From assembly GCA_026397755.1 (NCBI GenBank), contig JAPLUF010000335.1, forward strand, positions 1 to 32,461: a stretch of 32,461 bases of DNA, written 5' to 3'. The notes under the pieces were generated by a model that worked only from the letters and a program-made list of their open reading frames with translations, was not told the origin of the DNA and made no database searches. Origin of the DNA: Verrucomicrobiota bacterium. Lineage in GTDB: Bacteria > Verrucomicrobiota > Verrucomicrobiia > Limisphaerales > UBA9464. The translations under genes were made by a program, and so were the position numbers. Shown here piece after piece: positions 8,641 to 17,473 of the stretch (positions are counted from its first letter, which is position 1; each line of letters starts with the position of its first letter).

Positions 8641-8727
8641 GCCTCACCCATGCACTTCCGAGGTCATCGGGCTATACAGCCGGGGTCCTACCACAAACTC
8701 AGCCTCACCCATGAACCTCCCCGGTAG
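8641..8727. repeat. Dispersed repeat module C, copy 2 (with internal duplication)
   Basis: Bases 8663-8711 match 7101-7148. The 23-base piece gcctcacccatgcacttccg at 8641-8663 is repeated with changes at 8702-8724 and also at 7139-7161. Confidence 0.8.
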
Positions 8728-8778
8728 GGACCGAGTCTCTCGGGCCATCCCCTCTTCGCCCGGCAGCCCCGGGGAGCG

Positions 8779-8795
8779 GACGGTGAGACACCGTC
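8779..8795. repeat. Perfect 7-bp hairpin within the repeat block
   Basis: GACGGTG-AGA-CACCGTC forms a perfect 7-bp stem with a 3-base loop. A wider inverted pair, GGTAGGGAC at 8723-8731 and GTCCCTACC at 8793-8801, brackets it. No T-run follows, so a terminator role is uncertain. Confidence 0.6.
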
Positions 8796-8852
8796 CCTAC
8801 CGACTTGCCGCTACCGGCCTTCCGGGCCCTTAGGCCCCGCTGCCACCTCCCC

Positions 8853-8916
8853 GGTAGGTCGATTTCTTCGAAAGCGCCACTCCGACGAACAGGACAGAGG
8901 TGCGGCACTCTCCATG
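8853..8916. repeat. Dispersed repeat module B, copy 2
   Basis: This 64-base module matches 7160-7223 at 57 positions, in the same orientation. Confidence 0.85.
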
Positions 8917-8922
8917 GTCAAC

Positions 8923-8960
8923 ACCACGGGGACGGACCTCTCGGAGATCGGTCCCTATCT
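8923..8960. repeat. Dispersed repeat module A, copy 2
   Basis: This module matches 7058-7095 at 36 of 38 positions. In this copy module A follows module B, whereas in copy 1 it precedes it, so the module order differs between the two blocks. Confidence 0.85.
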
Positions 8961-9036
8961 AACACACCCATCGATTCGGCCTTGTTATGTCCGGGACCGG
9001 GCCTCCTCCGAGACAGCCAAACCATGAAGTTTCAAG

Positions 9037-11607
9037 TCAAAGTCCGAGACGGACTTTGAGATCACGGGCGACGGTGCGCTCCGGTCGGGCTTCGATCAGG
9101 AGGTTCAACAGACGGCGAGCTCCATTCGGATCGGAATGAGCACGCAGCGAGGCACGCGTAATTAATTGGGCATACCCGGGAGTGAAGTCAGCGCTCAAAA
9201 CAACACTCCGAAGGAAACCCTGCTCCGCTGCCTCGGGCCGTCCTTGAGACTCTGCGATGAGGCCCCGGAGGTGAGCGTCACGCGCCTCGAGATAGGCACG
9301 GAACCGACGGCACTCGTCGGCCGGTCGCCCGGCACACAAGCCCTCCGGAAACGGACGCTGGAGATCGAGAAGCTCCGACAGCAGGGCCTGTCCCTTCGGC
9401 GGAACCGGGCCCAACGTCCGGGGGGCGTCGAAGAGCAGGAACGGGTGATCGTCGGTGTTGATCCCAACGCTCTGGGAGTAGGTCTTGAGGGTTTCGGTAT
9501 CAGCGAACCAGGTGCCCATCACCGGCAGGACCTCGGCCAAGGCCATGGGCTTGAGGGCTTCCCGCAAGCTCGGCTGATTCAGACGCCGCTCCAGGGCCTC
9601 CGGCGACCAGAGATGACGTCCGTTCCCTCCGATGAGTCCGATCACCGGCGTGTCGGCGTTGAGTCGCAGCAACAGCGCCGAGGCGTCGGGAAACACCTCT
9701 AGAAACGTGGCGGTGATCATTCGCAGCCCGTAAGTATCCAGCTGGAAGAGCGGCAACCACTGGCAGAAGAGACCGCCGTCCGATAAGCGATCCCGGATCG
9801 CCTGGAAGTGTTCTCGGGTGTACAGGCCCGCCGCCCCATCCCGCGCCGGATGGAACAAGTCGGCGATCACGACATCGTAGCGTTGAGTAGATGCTCGAAC
9901 GAATCGCCGGGCATCCGCAACCCGTACGGTAAGCCGATCACTGTGGGCATTGTGCGATGCGAATTCAGGCATCACCTCGGCGACTTCGGGCACCAATTCA
10001 ATTCCCTCGGCCACCAATCCTGGGTGCGCATCGAGGGCGGAGAAAGAGATGCCTGTGCCGACTCCCAGGAACAACGCCCGACGCGGTTCCGGATGCAGGA
10101 GCAACGGCAGATGACCATGGCGTCGCTCGGCCAAGGCGGAGGCGGTGCCACCCATGGTGAAGCGCTGATTAATGCGGAGAATGCGGTGCTTATCGGCTTG
10201 GACCACTGTGGTCACCGTGTCCGAGGGCCCTTCGCGCAAGGTCACGATGCGTCCCCCGGGCGGAGGGGTTTGCAAATGGAGATCTTTCGGCAGACTCATC
10301 AGTGCCACCGCCGCCACAGCCCACCCCGCCATCGCGACCCAACGCATTCGCCGCCACCCCGGGACCAGCGTCAGGTATCCCAGACCCAGCAAGATCCAAC
10401 TCCAGCGGGTACCCAAGGCCGGTATCAGACCGAGCGCCATCACCGCGGGTGCCAGGGCCGAGCCAATCAGGTTCCACGACAGGGCCACCCCTAGAAAACG
10501 CGGATGCCTTCCTGCTTCAGAGATCAGCGAGGCGAAGAGCATTCCCATGGCCAGCGCTGGAGGAGCCACCACCGAGCTGGCCACCAAGAATTCTGCAACC
10601 ATGGCCGGCAATGCGAGCGTTCCCATGCCGCCGCGCAGCATCGAAACCAGCAGCGGCGTCTGACGCAAAACCCATCCGGCCATCGCCACACTCAGCGCCA
10701 CCCCTGGGAGCAACCACCCCAGCGCGCGACTGGCTTTTGGAGCGAACCGATTTTGCAAAGCCCCGCCCAAGGCGGTGAAGAGCAAATAGGCGGCGAGGAT
10801 CACCGCATAGGTGAAGACCGTGTTCTCGAGGACTTGCGACAGAAGCCGAGTGGCCAACACTTCGAAGCCAATCCCCAGGAGGCCACTGAGCCACAATGTA
10901 GCTCGAAGCCGCGAAGGGTCCAGACGATCCCCACCCTGCGCCACCGTCGAAGTCATCGCTTCCACGGACCGAACCCGGCGTCCCGTCCACAAGAACAAGA
11001 CGGCACAAAGGCACTGAAGGCCCGCGAATCCGATCACCGATCCAGACAGTCCCCAGCGTCGTTGCACCCATAGCACCGAAGCCAGGACGCCCACGACTGC
11101 ACCGAGGGTATTCACCGCATACAAGGGCCCCACCCGAAGTCCATCGGCACGGAAACCCGAGATCAATCGTTCCATCGCCGGCATCATGGCTCCCAGACAC
11201 AGGGTCGCCGGCAACAGAACCACGCCCGGCAACAGCAGGCTTACGACCCAGTGAAGCCCGACCCCGGGAGCAGGCCCGAGCCACTGCCAGGAGGACTCCG
11301 CGACCCACGGCACGAGGAGCACCGTCGCCAGCGCCCAGAAGGCCGTTAGTGCCTCAAGCACTGCACAGCGAATCCCGGGAGACGGCAGGCGATCCAGAGC
11401 ACGACCGCCCCAACGCGAACCCACCGCCAGTCCGCCAAAGAAGGCGGTGATCACCCCTAAGGTGGAGGGCAACTCTTGTCCAAGACCCAGCGCGAACATC
11501 CGTGCCCAGACCATCTGAAGGCCCAGCGCAGAAGCACCAGACGCACCCACCGCCAGCGTCAGGCCGAATGGGATTCGAGAATGTCGGACAGGATGGGGCA
11601 TGATCAT
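9037..11607 (-). CDS. Multi-membrane-span protein fused to a spermidine-synthase-like domain
   Basis: An 856-residue fusion. Residues about 1-440 are strongly hydrophobic with many membrane spans (MFS-like or SpeE-associated membrane domain). A Rossmann methyltransferase-like domain follows, with the nucleotide-binding glycines FLGVGTGISFSAL near 510-525, the acidic GIELVPEV strand, and VRVADARRF. The C-terminal ~130 residues are helical and TPR-like. The segment equivalent to the spermidine synthase active site reads VVIADLFHP in place of a DSSDP-type motif, so polyamine synthesis is doubtful. Bases 9229-9280, encoding DAHLRGLIAESQGRPEA, are the second copy of repeat module D. The start is ATG at 11607. 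It is the last gene of the seven-gene run, 52 bases after pgl. Confidence 0.9.
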   Translation of the reverse strand: MIMPHPVRHSRIPFGLTLAVGASGASALGLQMVWARMFALGLGQELPSTLGVITAFFGGLAVGSRWGGRALDRLPSPGIRCAVLEALTAFWALATVLLVPWVAESSWQWLGPAPGVGLHWVVSLLLPGVVLLPATLCLGAMMPAMERLISGFRADGLRVGPLYAVNTLGAVVGVLASVLWVQRRWGLSGSVIGFAGLQCLCAVLFLWTGRRVRSVEAMTSTVAQGGDRLDPSRLRATLWLSGLLGIGFEVLATRLLSQVLENTVFTYAVILAAYLLFTALGGALQNRFAPKASRALGWLLPGVALSVAMAGWVLRQTPLLVSMLRGGMGTLALPAMVAEFLVASSVVAPPALAMGMLFASLISEAGRHPRFLGVALSWNLIGSALAPAVMALGLIPALGTRWSWILLGLGYLTLVPGWRRMRWVAMAGWAVAAVALMSLPKDLHLQTPPPGGRIVTLREGPSDTVTTVVQADKHRILRINQRFTMGGTASALAERRHGHLPLLLHPEPRRALFLGVGTGISFSALDAHPGLVAEGIELVPEVAEVMPEFASHNAHSDRLTVRVADARRFVRASTQRYDVVIADLFHPARDGAAGLYTREHFQAIRDRLSDGGLFCQWLPLFQLDTYGLRMITATFLEVFPDASALLLRLNADTPVIGLIGGNGRHLWSPEALERRLNQPSLREALKPMALAEVLPVMGTWFADTETLKTYSQSVGINTDDHPFLLFDAPRTLGPVPPKGQALLSELLDLQRPFPEGLCAGRPADECRRFRAYLEARDAHLRGLIAESQGRPEAAEQGFLRSVVLSADFTPGYAQLITRASLRAHSDPNGARRLLNLLIEARPERTVARDLKVRLGL
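9229..9280. repeat. Repeat module D, copy 2, inside a coding sequence
   Basis: This copy matches 7245-7296 at 49 of 52 positions. Read in the frame of the host gene, all three differences fall at third codon positions and are synonymous (Arg CGG/CGC, Ile ATC/ATT, Ala GCA/GCC). Confidence 0.88.
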
Positions 11608-11659
11608 GACGGCATCAACGCACTCGCATTACCTCGATTGTCGCGGCGCTGAGACTGCT

Positions 11660-12385
11660 TCACGCAGGCAGCGGAAGGTCGGTCATGATGCGCGTGTGGG
11701 ATCGCAGAGATAACAAATGAGCCAGCGGAGTGTTTCCACCGATGCGCAACGACTCCCGGAGAGCCTCTTCCTTGCCCGCACCCGATGCCAGCACCCACAC
11801 CTCCTTGGCCGCGGCTAGGACCTGAAACGTCAGGCTCAAGCGCTGCGGCGGCGGCTTCGGCCCGATCACTGGGATCACCCATCGAGTGGAGGTCACCACC
11901 GATTCCGGGGCTCCGGGAAACAGCGAGGCCACGTGACCGTCTTCGCCCATGCCGAGAAACACCAGATCGAGAACGGGCACGCTGCCGGAAGCGGTGCCGG
12001 TCACCCGGGCCAACTCGACCTCGGCCAAGTGGGCCGCCTCGTCCGGCGGCAACTCACCGCGCAGACGATGCTGTTGTTCGACCGCGATCCCCGCCGGATC
12101 TAGCAAGGCCGTCTGAGCCAGCTTGTAATTGCTGTCGGCATGATCAGGCGGTACGCAGCGCTCATCACCCCAATGAAAGTGAACCGTGTCCCAACAAGTG
12201 CGCCGAGCGGTTCCCAGCACATGAGCTGCAGCCATAAATCGACCGGCCACCCGACCGCCCGATAGGGACACATGAAAGGGCTTTTCCGCCGTGGCGGCCG
12301 CATCGACCGCGTCCAACCAGCGACCAGCCACTTGTTGCACGAGGGTTTCGGTGTCGGGAAACGGAATGAGATCCGATCGATTCAT
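11660..12385 (-). CDS. pgl: 6-phosphogluconolactonase
   Basis: A 241-residue cytoplasmic enzyme of the SOL/DevB type that hydrolyses 6-phosphogluconolactone to 6-phosphogluconate, the second step of the oxidative pentose phosphate pathway. Family motifs are clear: SLSGGR (40-45), DERCVPPDHADSNY (74-87) and GMGEDGHVASLFPG (145-158), which form the substrate phosphate and lactone site. The length is normal for the family. The start is ATG at 12385, only 15 bases after the AsmA-like gene, so it is probably on the same transcript. No glucose-6-phosphate dehydrogenase or other pentose phosphate gene is next to it, so its place in this envelope-type operon is not explained by pathway. Confidence 0.95.
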   Translation of the reverse strand: MNRSDLIPFPDTETLVQQVAGRWLDAVDAAATAEKPFHVSLSGGRVAGRFMAAAHVLGTARRTCWDTVHFHWGDERCVPPDHADSNYKLAQTALLDPAGIAVEQQHRLRGELPPDEAAHLAEVELARVTGTASGSVPVLDLVFLGMGEDGHVASLFPGAPESVVTSTRWVIPVIGPKPPPQRLSLTFQVLAAAKEVWVLASGAGKEEALRESLRIGGNTPLAHLLSLRSHTRIMTDLPLPA

Positions 12386-12400
12386 TGGGAAAGAGCACGA

Positions 12401-15400
12401 TTACGGTTTGGGAACCGCGGGGGGATTTTGGGGTTGTTTGGAGGCCGGGGACGCCGCCGGATCCGACACCGCCCGACGCTCCTCGGGCAAGAGATCCTTC
12501 AGGGTTCCAAAGGGTCTGAACGGAAAGAGCAACAAGGTCGGTACATGGGCCGGACCGGTCACGGGCTCATCCAGAGTTCCGGTGAGTCGGTACTCGAAGA
12601 GCTTCTCGAGCGGCGACAGAGCGATGGAAACCACGGGACCGAACAAGGGCACCCGGCGAAACATCGAACCCTGCACCAGCATGTCGACCTTGTAGTCAAA
12701 GGTCACCGATCCGGAATAGCCGAGCGACATCGAAGGCGACTTCATTTGGAGGTCTCGAGTATGGATGGCCCCCTGAGCCAGCGAATACGTGGCCGTTCCC
12801 TCTGTGAATCGAGCCTGCCCCAATCCGGAGGACATGCCGTCGAGGATGGAGGAAAACACACCGAAAACCGGGAATCCCCACAGGAATCCATTGCGCAAGG
12901 TGGCCTGCCCACCGCCCTTCCAAGAGGCCGGATCCGAGGTCAGGCCTTCGTCGACGCGGAAGCTTCCCGACAGGCGCCCTTCCAGACGGTTGGTCCGCCC
13001 CGACACACCGGCCACCAACGCTCCCAATTCTACGTCCCTCAACTCGGTGTCCATGCGCAGGCGATTGCTCTCATCCTTACCGAGTTCGAATTCGAGATTT
13101 CCCCGAAGACGGCCTCCATAAAAGCCAGCCTGGATATTGGTCACATACAATTGGCTGCCAATCGACAGAACGCTGGCAGAAACCCCCTTGGTACGAAACT
13201 TCCACCACTCGAAGGATCCCTCGGATTCGGCGTCGAAACGAATGTTGTTGCGAGACATGTCTCCGCGAATACCGATCACGCCATTCACATGAACTAGCGG
13301 GGGTTCAATGAAATGGTAAGGACTCATCGTCCGGTGCGTGAAAGGTCCAATCAATCGAGTTAGCCGCCACGGATCAAAAACACTGACAGCATTAGTGAAC
13401 GAGATGAGTCCGGCTGCCGCGTCGAAGGCAAACCCATCGACGGAAACCCATTGTGCCCCATCTCGACCGCGGGCCTCGCCGACCGATAAAAATTGGTTAG
13501 AGTAGCCCAATTTCGCGCGGGCTGAATCCAAATGTTCGCCCCGATAAATGACATTGGTCGCCGCGATTTCCACCTCCACCGTCGTCAATTCCGGAGAGAA
13601 CCAGCGCCCGCGAATCTCACCCTTAATTTGGGGCGGTTGGCCAAAGCTCAAGTCATTGAACACCCGCTGGGCTCCCGGCTCGGCGATGAGCGGTTGCACG
13701 ATCTTGGGATCCACCCCAGAAGTTAGTCGGAAGCGATAATCTTGAGTCACCTCGTGACCTTCGTAATCGAAGACTACCCGACCCTCGGGCCGAACCACCG
13801 TCATGCCCGGAATCCGCCACACGCGGTTGGTGTAGGTAAATGCCCCCTTCGCAGAATCCCCCGTGATGCCCCGGAAACTGAAGGACTCTCCCGTGGCCGA
13901 TCCAGCAATAGTGACAGTCGGTAACACGGTGCCACGCCAGTCGGGATTGCTGTTGGTCCAGGGCGGCAACACCAGCCCCAGTTGGGCGGCGATCCGAGGG
14001 GCTTGATTCGTCGGCCAGAAAAACTGCCCCAACCAACGCTGGCCGGCCGGCGTTAGCACGGGGATGACTCCAGAGGGATGGGCCGACGAGGTGGCCTGCA
14101 CACTCAATCGTCGCGTATCCAGATCGCATTCAATATCACCCGCCACGGTGCCGCCCAAGAGGTCGATTTGCGTGTCCTCCAACCGGGCGCGGGCCGAAGC
14201 GAAACGCAACTGGGTCTTAAAACGGTCCAATCGCAGAAGCGGGTGATTCACGGCGCGGGCCTCCAGGCTGCCGGCGATCGCGAGCGGGCGAATCCAACGC
14301 CAAAATGAGGCATCTTCGGGACCAGGACCAGGGCCTTGAGGGTGGCCCGTCAGCGAGAGTTCCAGAGGACCGCAGTCCAGCCAAGGGCTCTGAAAAACCG
14401 GAGCCCGGACTTCCAACTGCGCCTCATGCCATCCCGACAAATCGTGTCCCAGCACCACCTGAACCGTTGCCTCATTCAGGCGGACCTCGGGGGCAAGGGT
14501 CTTGAGTTCGTGCAGGTGGAGTTTCAGGGAGGACTGGAACTGAGGGGTGAGCCCCTTCGTAACCAAAGTTTCGTTTCTGGGATCCCAGGGACGAACCGGG
14601 ATGGCATTGGAAGCCAAGCGCTCGGATCTACCCTCGACCTGAGCCCTGCCCAACAAGAACTGAGGCGTCTGGACCCCCTCCACACTGAGGTTCCAATCGA
14701 CCTTGGCGGGAAGCACGGCGTCGATCGGTTGGGTGGACTTCAGTTGGCCTCGCAGTCCCCGGACAGATCCTTCGCGCGCCGACACCCCATCTACCTCCCA
14801 TTGAACGTGCACGGACAATTGCCCCGGAACCTCGGTGAGCGGACTCATCTGAGCCTCCAACTTCAGGCGCTGAAACGAGCGTTCATTCCAGGTCACCTGT
14901 CCGGCCGAAAGTGTGAACTCAGCCGAGGACGCCTCGGGTAAGGCCAGGTCCGTCTGGAATTGGAGATGAACCTCGGCCGGTGTCTGGAAGCGGATTTCCT
15001 CAAGCGTGCGTTGGATACGAAGCAACGTGGAGCGCCACGCTGGGGAGGCTTGCGCGGGTGCTGAGTCAGGAGCCGATCGGAGGGCCGTCGGGTGCTTCAA
15101 AATTCCAGAGGCACGAAAGGATCCCACCTCCGTGGTCGCACGCAAATCTTCGACGACCCATTCCTCGGCGCCCTCAAACCGAATCCGAGCCTCGACCCCA
15201 TGGAGGTTAAAACGGGATGCCACCCGATTGCTCTCGACGAGTGGGATGGAGACCGACCCCCCGCGGATCTTGAGTCCCCTCACCTCGGGCTTGAGGGCCA
15301 GCACCTGGCCCCAATCCAGAGCCAACTGAACTTCTTGCGCCGAAAACTGCTCCCCGCCGAGGTCGCCCAAACGGCCGAGGGTCACCTGTTCGGCCACGAT

Positions 15401-15658
15401 GCCCCGGGTCGCCCGGAAACGGATGCGCTCAAACTCCATGGCCACTCCTCGTTGTCGAAGGGTCTCGAGAAGGCGGTTCTTGAGACTCTCGGGAATGCCG
15501 ACTTGGTTCAGGTAGGCTCCTAATCCGACGATCACGGCCAAAACCAAATAGACGCTGCGTCGCCCGATCCGAAAGAGGGACCGTGGCCAGGCTCCACGGG
15601 ACCAAATCGACCGTTGAGTCGGACGATTCTCAGGATCCGTGCCATCGACGGGGTTCAC
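12401..15658 (-). CDS. AsmA-like envelope protein (DUF3971/AsmA C-terminal type)
   Basis: A large protein of about 1085 residues. A short cytoplasmic, arginine-rich N-terminus is followed by one membrane anchor (YLVLAVIVGLGAYL, about 37-50) and a very long beta-rich region of repeating strands. The C-terminal section has the look of AsmA/DUF3971 proteins (ATLRNGFLWGFPVFGVFSS, ending in a proline-rich tail). AsmA-like proteins are thought to bridge the periplasm and move lipids to the outer membrane. I chose GTG at 15658 because it overlaps the DUF4340 stop as GTGA. A TTG at 15700 in the same frame would add 14 residues and is less likely. The overlap implies coupled translation with DUF4340. 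Confidence 0.88.
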   Translation of the reverse strand: MNPVDGTDPENRPTQRSIWSRGAWPRSLFRIGRRSVYLVLAVIVGLGAYLNQVGIPESLKNRLLETLRQRGVAMEFERIRFRATRGIVAEQVTLGRLGDLGGEQFSAQEVQLALDWGQVLALKPEVRGLKIRGGSVSIPLVESNRVASRFNLHGVEARIRFEGAEEWVVEDLRATTEVGSFRASGILKHPTALRSAPDSAPAQASPAWRSTLLRIQRTLEEIRFQTPAEVHLQFQTDLALPEASSAEFTLSAGQVTWNERSFQRLKLEAQMSPLTEVPGQLSVHVQWEVDGVSAREGSVRGLRGQLKSTQPIDAVLPAKVDWNLSVEGVQTPQFLLGRAQVEGRSERLASNAIPVRPWDPRNETLVTKGLTPQFQSSLKLHLHELKTLAPEVRLNEATVQVVLGHDLSGWHEAQLEVRAPVFQSPWLDCGPLELSLTGHPQGPGPGPEDASFWRWIRPLAIAGSLEARAVNHPLLRLDRFKTQLRFASARARLEDTQIDLLGGTVAGDIECDLDTRRLSVQATSSAHPSGVIPVLTPAGQRWLGQFFWPTNQAPRIAAQLGLVLPPWTNSNPDWRGTVLPTVTIAGSATGESFSFRGITGDSAKGAFTYTNRVWRIPGMTVVRPEGRVVFDYEGHEVTQDYRFRLTSGVDPKIVQPLIAEPGAQRVFNDLSFGQPPQIKGEIRGRWFSPELTTVEVEIAATNVIYRGEHLDSARAKLGYSNQFLSVGEARGRDGAQWVSVDGFAFDAAAGLISFTNAVSVFDPWRLTRLIGPFTHRTMSPYHFIEPPLVHVNGVIGIRGDMSRNNIRFDAESEGSFEWWKFRTKGVSASVLSIGSQLYVTNIQAGFYGGRLRGNLEFELGKDESNRLRMDTELRDVELGALVAGVSGRTNRLEGRLSGSFRVDEGLTSDPASWKGGGQATLRNGFLWGFPVFGVFSSILDGMSSGLGQARFTEGTATYSLAQGAIHTRDLQMKSPSMSLGYSGSVTFDYKVDMLVQGSMFRRVPLFGPVVSIALSPLEKLFEYRLTGTLDEPVTGPAHVPTLLLFPFRPFGTLKDLLPEERRAVSDPAASPASKQPQNPPAVPKP

Positions 15659-17460
15659 GGCTTCGTTTCGTTGGAGGTGGCCGGCGGGGCACTGAACCAA
15701 GGACCGATGTACTCCTGATAGAGGCTCAGCGAAAACTGCGTCAGGATGGCGGGCTCATCGGCGTCGAAGGCGGCCCAGACAAACTGGTTGATGGCATTGC
15801 GGCCGCCGAACCGGAGATGCAGCGAGCGGAAGTGACCGCCTTCTTTCTGGGTCAACGTCACTGCGTGGTCGAGTTGGTCGAACGCGAACTGTTTTAATGC
15901 GACGTCGTTCGGAACCGGATACCGACCGATTGGGGCCTGGCCGATGCGGTAGAGTCCTTCGTCAATGGCGGGATCCGGCAGCAACCCCTGAACCGCGATC
16001 ACGCCATCCCATCGGCCCAGGGAATTCCGCCGGAGCATCCGCACGCGTCCCTGTTGGCGAATCTCGATTTGGACAATGTTGCTGGGATTGAAGTTCCAGT
16101 CGCGGAATTGTGGAGCCGACACGGGCAGAAGTTGCAGATCCCCTGCGGCAATGCCATAAATCCCAGGCTCATCGGACCGACGGATCGAGAGCCGTCGGCC
16201 CTCACCCAAGGGAGTCCCCACACTGAGACGAGTCAGCATTGCCGGGGAGCCATTGGATTTGCCGAGGTAAAAGGAGTACTCGCGGGCGGGTTGATCCAAG
16301 CCGTAACGACCTGGGTCGGTCCCCAGGTCGTCCAAGAAATCCTCGATCCGCAGCCCCATGAACCGCTGAAAGGTCTCCCGAACCCAGGGACCATCGGCCA
16401 AAAAGCGGCGCGGAGAAATGACCCACCAGTTGGTGCCCTGCTTCTCTAAAGTGAAGGGTTCACTGCCCGCCCGGACCTCGAGTCGCTCTAATCCTGCGAT
16501 GGCCGGCATCAACCGTCGATCCCGATAGGTGGCCAGCGGCCGTTTGAGTGATTCCAAAATGGAATTAGTAATCCGGACGATGTTCCCGAAGTCGGAGCGG
16601 CGTACGAGGATTTCTCCCGGTGCATTCGTCGAGGCCCGGCCAAACTGGAGTCTCAAGAGCTCGTTGGTGCCTCGCTTCAAGACCATTTGGGCGGTGGGCT
16701 TGGTTAATCCGTATTCTTCGGCCGACACGGTGAGCGTGTCGCTCACGAAGGCATTCACCCGGGAATCCGCCGCATCGGTCAAGAGTCGGCGGATTTGATC
16801 ATCATTGGCCCGGGCCACCAACGGACGAATCAGACGCCACGTCCCGTTGGTCGTAATGGCCGCCTCAAACTCGGTCTCCCCAAGAATCTCTACACGATCG
16901 AAGGGCAGCGAATCGGCATCAAAGAGGCGGCGGTCGCGCCAGTCTTCGGGCGAAGCCGGCAAGGCCTCCAAAAGTCCGGCATCGGCCGTGAACACCCCGT
17001 CTTGGCCGACCTGCTGGAAATAGAACTGACTCCCCAGCGGCGTTCGACCGCCGAGGCGCAGAATGTTCATGCCCTCGCGGGTGCGGATGGTTAGCACGTC
17101 GGGACGTTCGAGCCCAAAGGCTGCCAGGGCCCCACGCTGCGCGGTCACCTCGGCGCTCGACTGGTGCGAACGCGGAACCAGATTTCCGAGCATCTCCAAC
17201 AAACGTTCCACGCTCGTCGACTGAACCGGGTAATGGATCGGAGACCTCAGGAACCATCCCGAGTTGGTCCGCTCCAAGCGGATGGCCACATTGGATCGGA
17301 GGATTTCGACCGAGATGACCTCGCGTGGGTCCAATCGGCGAAAGCGCACCGATCCGGTGGCGCCAGCTACCCGGACCTCATCGCGGCGTTCGGTCATAGC
17401 CAGCCATCCCCCGAGCAGGACGGCCAGCAACACCAACACCCATGTGGTTCTTCGGTTCAT
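15655..17460 (-). CDS. DUF4340 domain protein
   Basis: A 601-residue protein with one N-terminal membrane segment (TTWVLVLLAVLLGGWLAM, residues 5-22) and a long extracytoplasmic part. Repeated beta-rich units of the DUF4340 type are visible: ISVEILRSNVAIRLERTN near the start, ERPDVLTIRTREG, and a second unit with LEVRAGSEPFTLEKQG. The biochemical role of the family is not known. DUF4340 genes are regularly found beside GldG-like ABC auxiliary genes, as here. The start is ATG at 17460, 13 bases after the GldG-like gene. Its stop overlaps the AsmA-like start. It probably acts with the ABC system at the inner membrane face of the periplasm. Confidence 0.92.
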   Translation of the reverse strand: MNRRTTWVLVLLAVLLGGWLAMTERRDEVRVAGATGSVRFRRLDPREVISVEILRSNVAIRLERTNSGWFLRSPIHYPVQSTSVERLLEMLGNLVPRSHQSSAEVTAQRGALAAFGLERPDVLTIRTREGMNILRLGGRTPLGSQFYFQQVGQDGVFTADAGLLEALPASPEDWRDRRLFDADSLPFDRVEILGETEFEAAITTNGTWRLIRPLVARANDDQIRRLLTDAADSRVNAFVSDTLTVSAEEYGLTKPTAQMVLKRGTNELLRLQFGRASTNAPGEILVRRSDFGNIVRITNSILESLKRPLATYRDRRLMPAIAGLERLEVRAGSEPFTLEKQGTNWWVISPRRFLADGPWVRETFQRFMGLRIEDFLDDLGTDPGRYGLDQPAREYSFYLGKSNGSPAMLTRLSVGTPLGEGRRLSIRRSDEPGIYGIAAGDLQLLPVSAPQFRDWNFNPSNIVQIEIRQQGRVRMLRRNSLGRWDGVIAVQGLLPDPAIDEGLYRIGQAPIGRYPVPNDVALKQFAFDQLDHAVTLTQKEGGHFRSLHLRFGGRNAINQFVWAAFDADEPAILTQFSLSLYQEYIGPWFSAPPATSNETKP

Positions 17461-17473
17461 CGATGAAATCGCA

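Larger units (their letters stand above)
8455..9036. other. Gene-free, repeat-rich intergenic stretch
   Basis: This stretch lies between the membrane synthase-like gene and the pseudopilin. The part from 8641 to 8960 is built of modules C, B and A shared with 7058-7223, plus a GC-rich hairpin. The open frames on it (for example minus strand 8705-8908) lie over repeat DNA and do not look like proteins. Bases 8455-8640 should hold the pseudopilin promoter; I see no clear site. Confidence 0.7.

Noticed and set aside
8705-8908. 67-residue minus-strand frame in the repeat block
   Set aside because: It runs across repeat modules B and C and a hairpin, and reads as basic low-complexity protein. It is better explained as repeat DNA.
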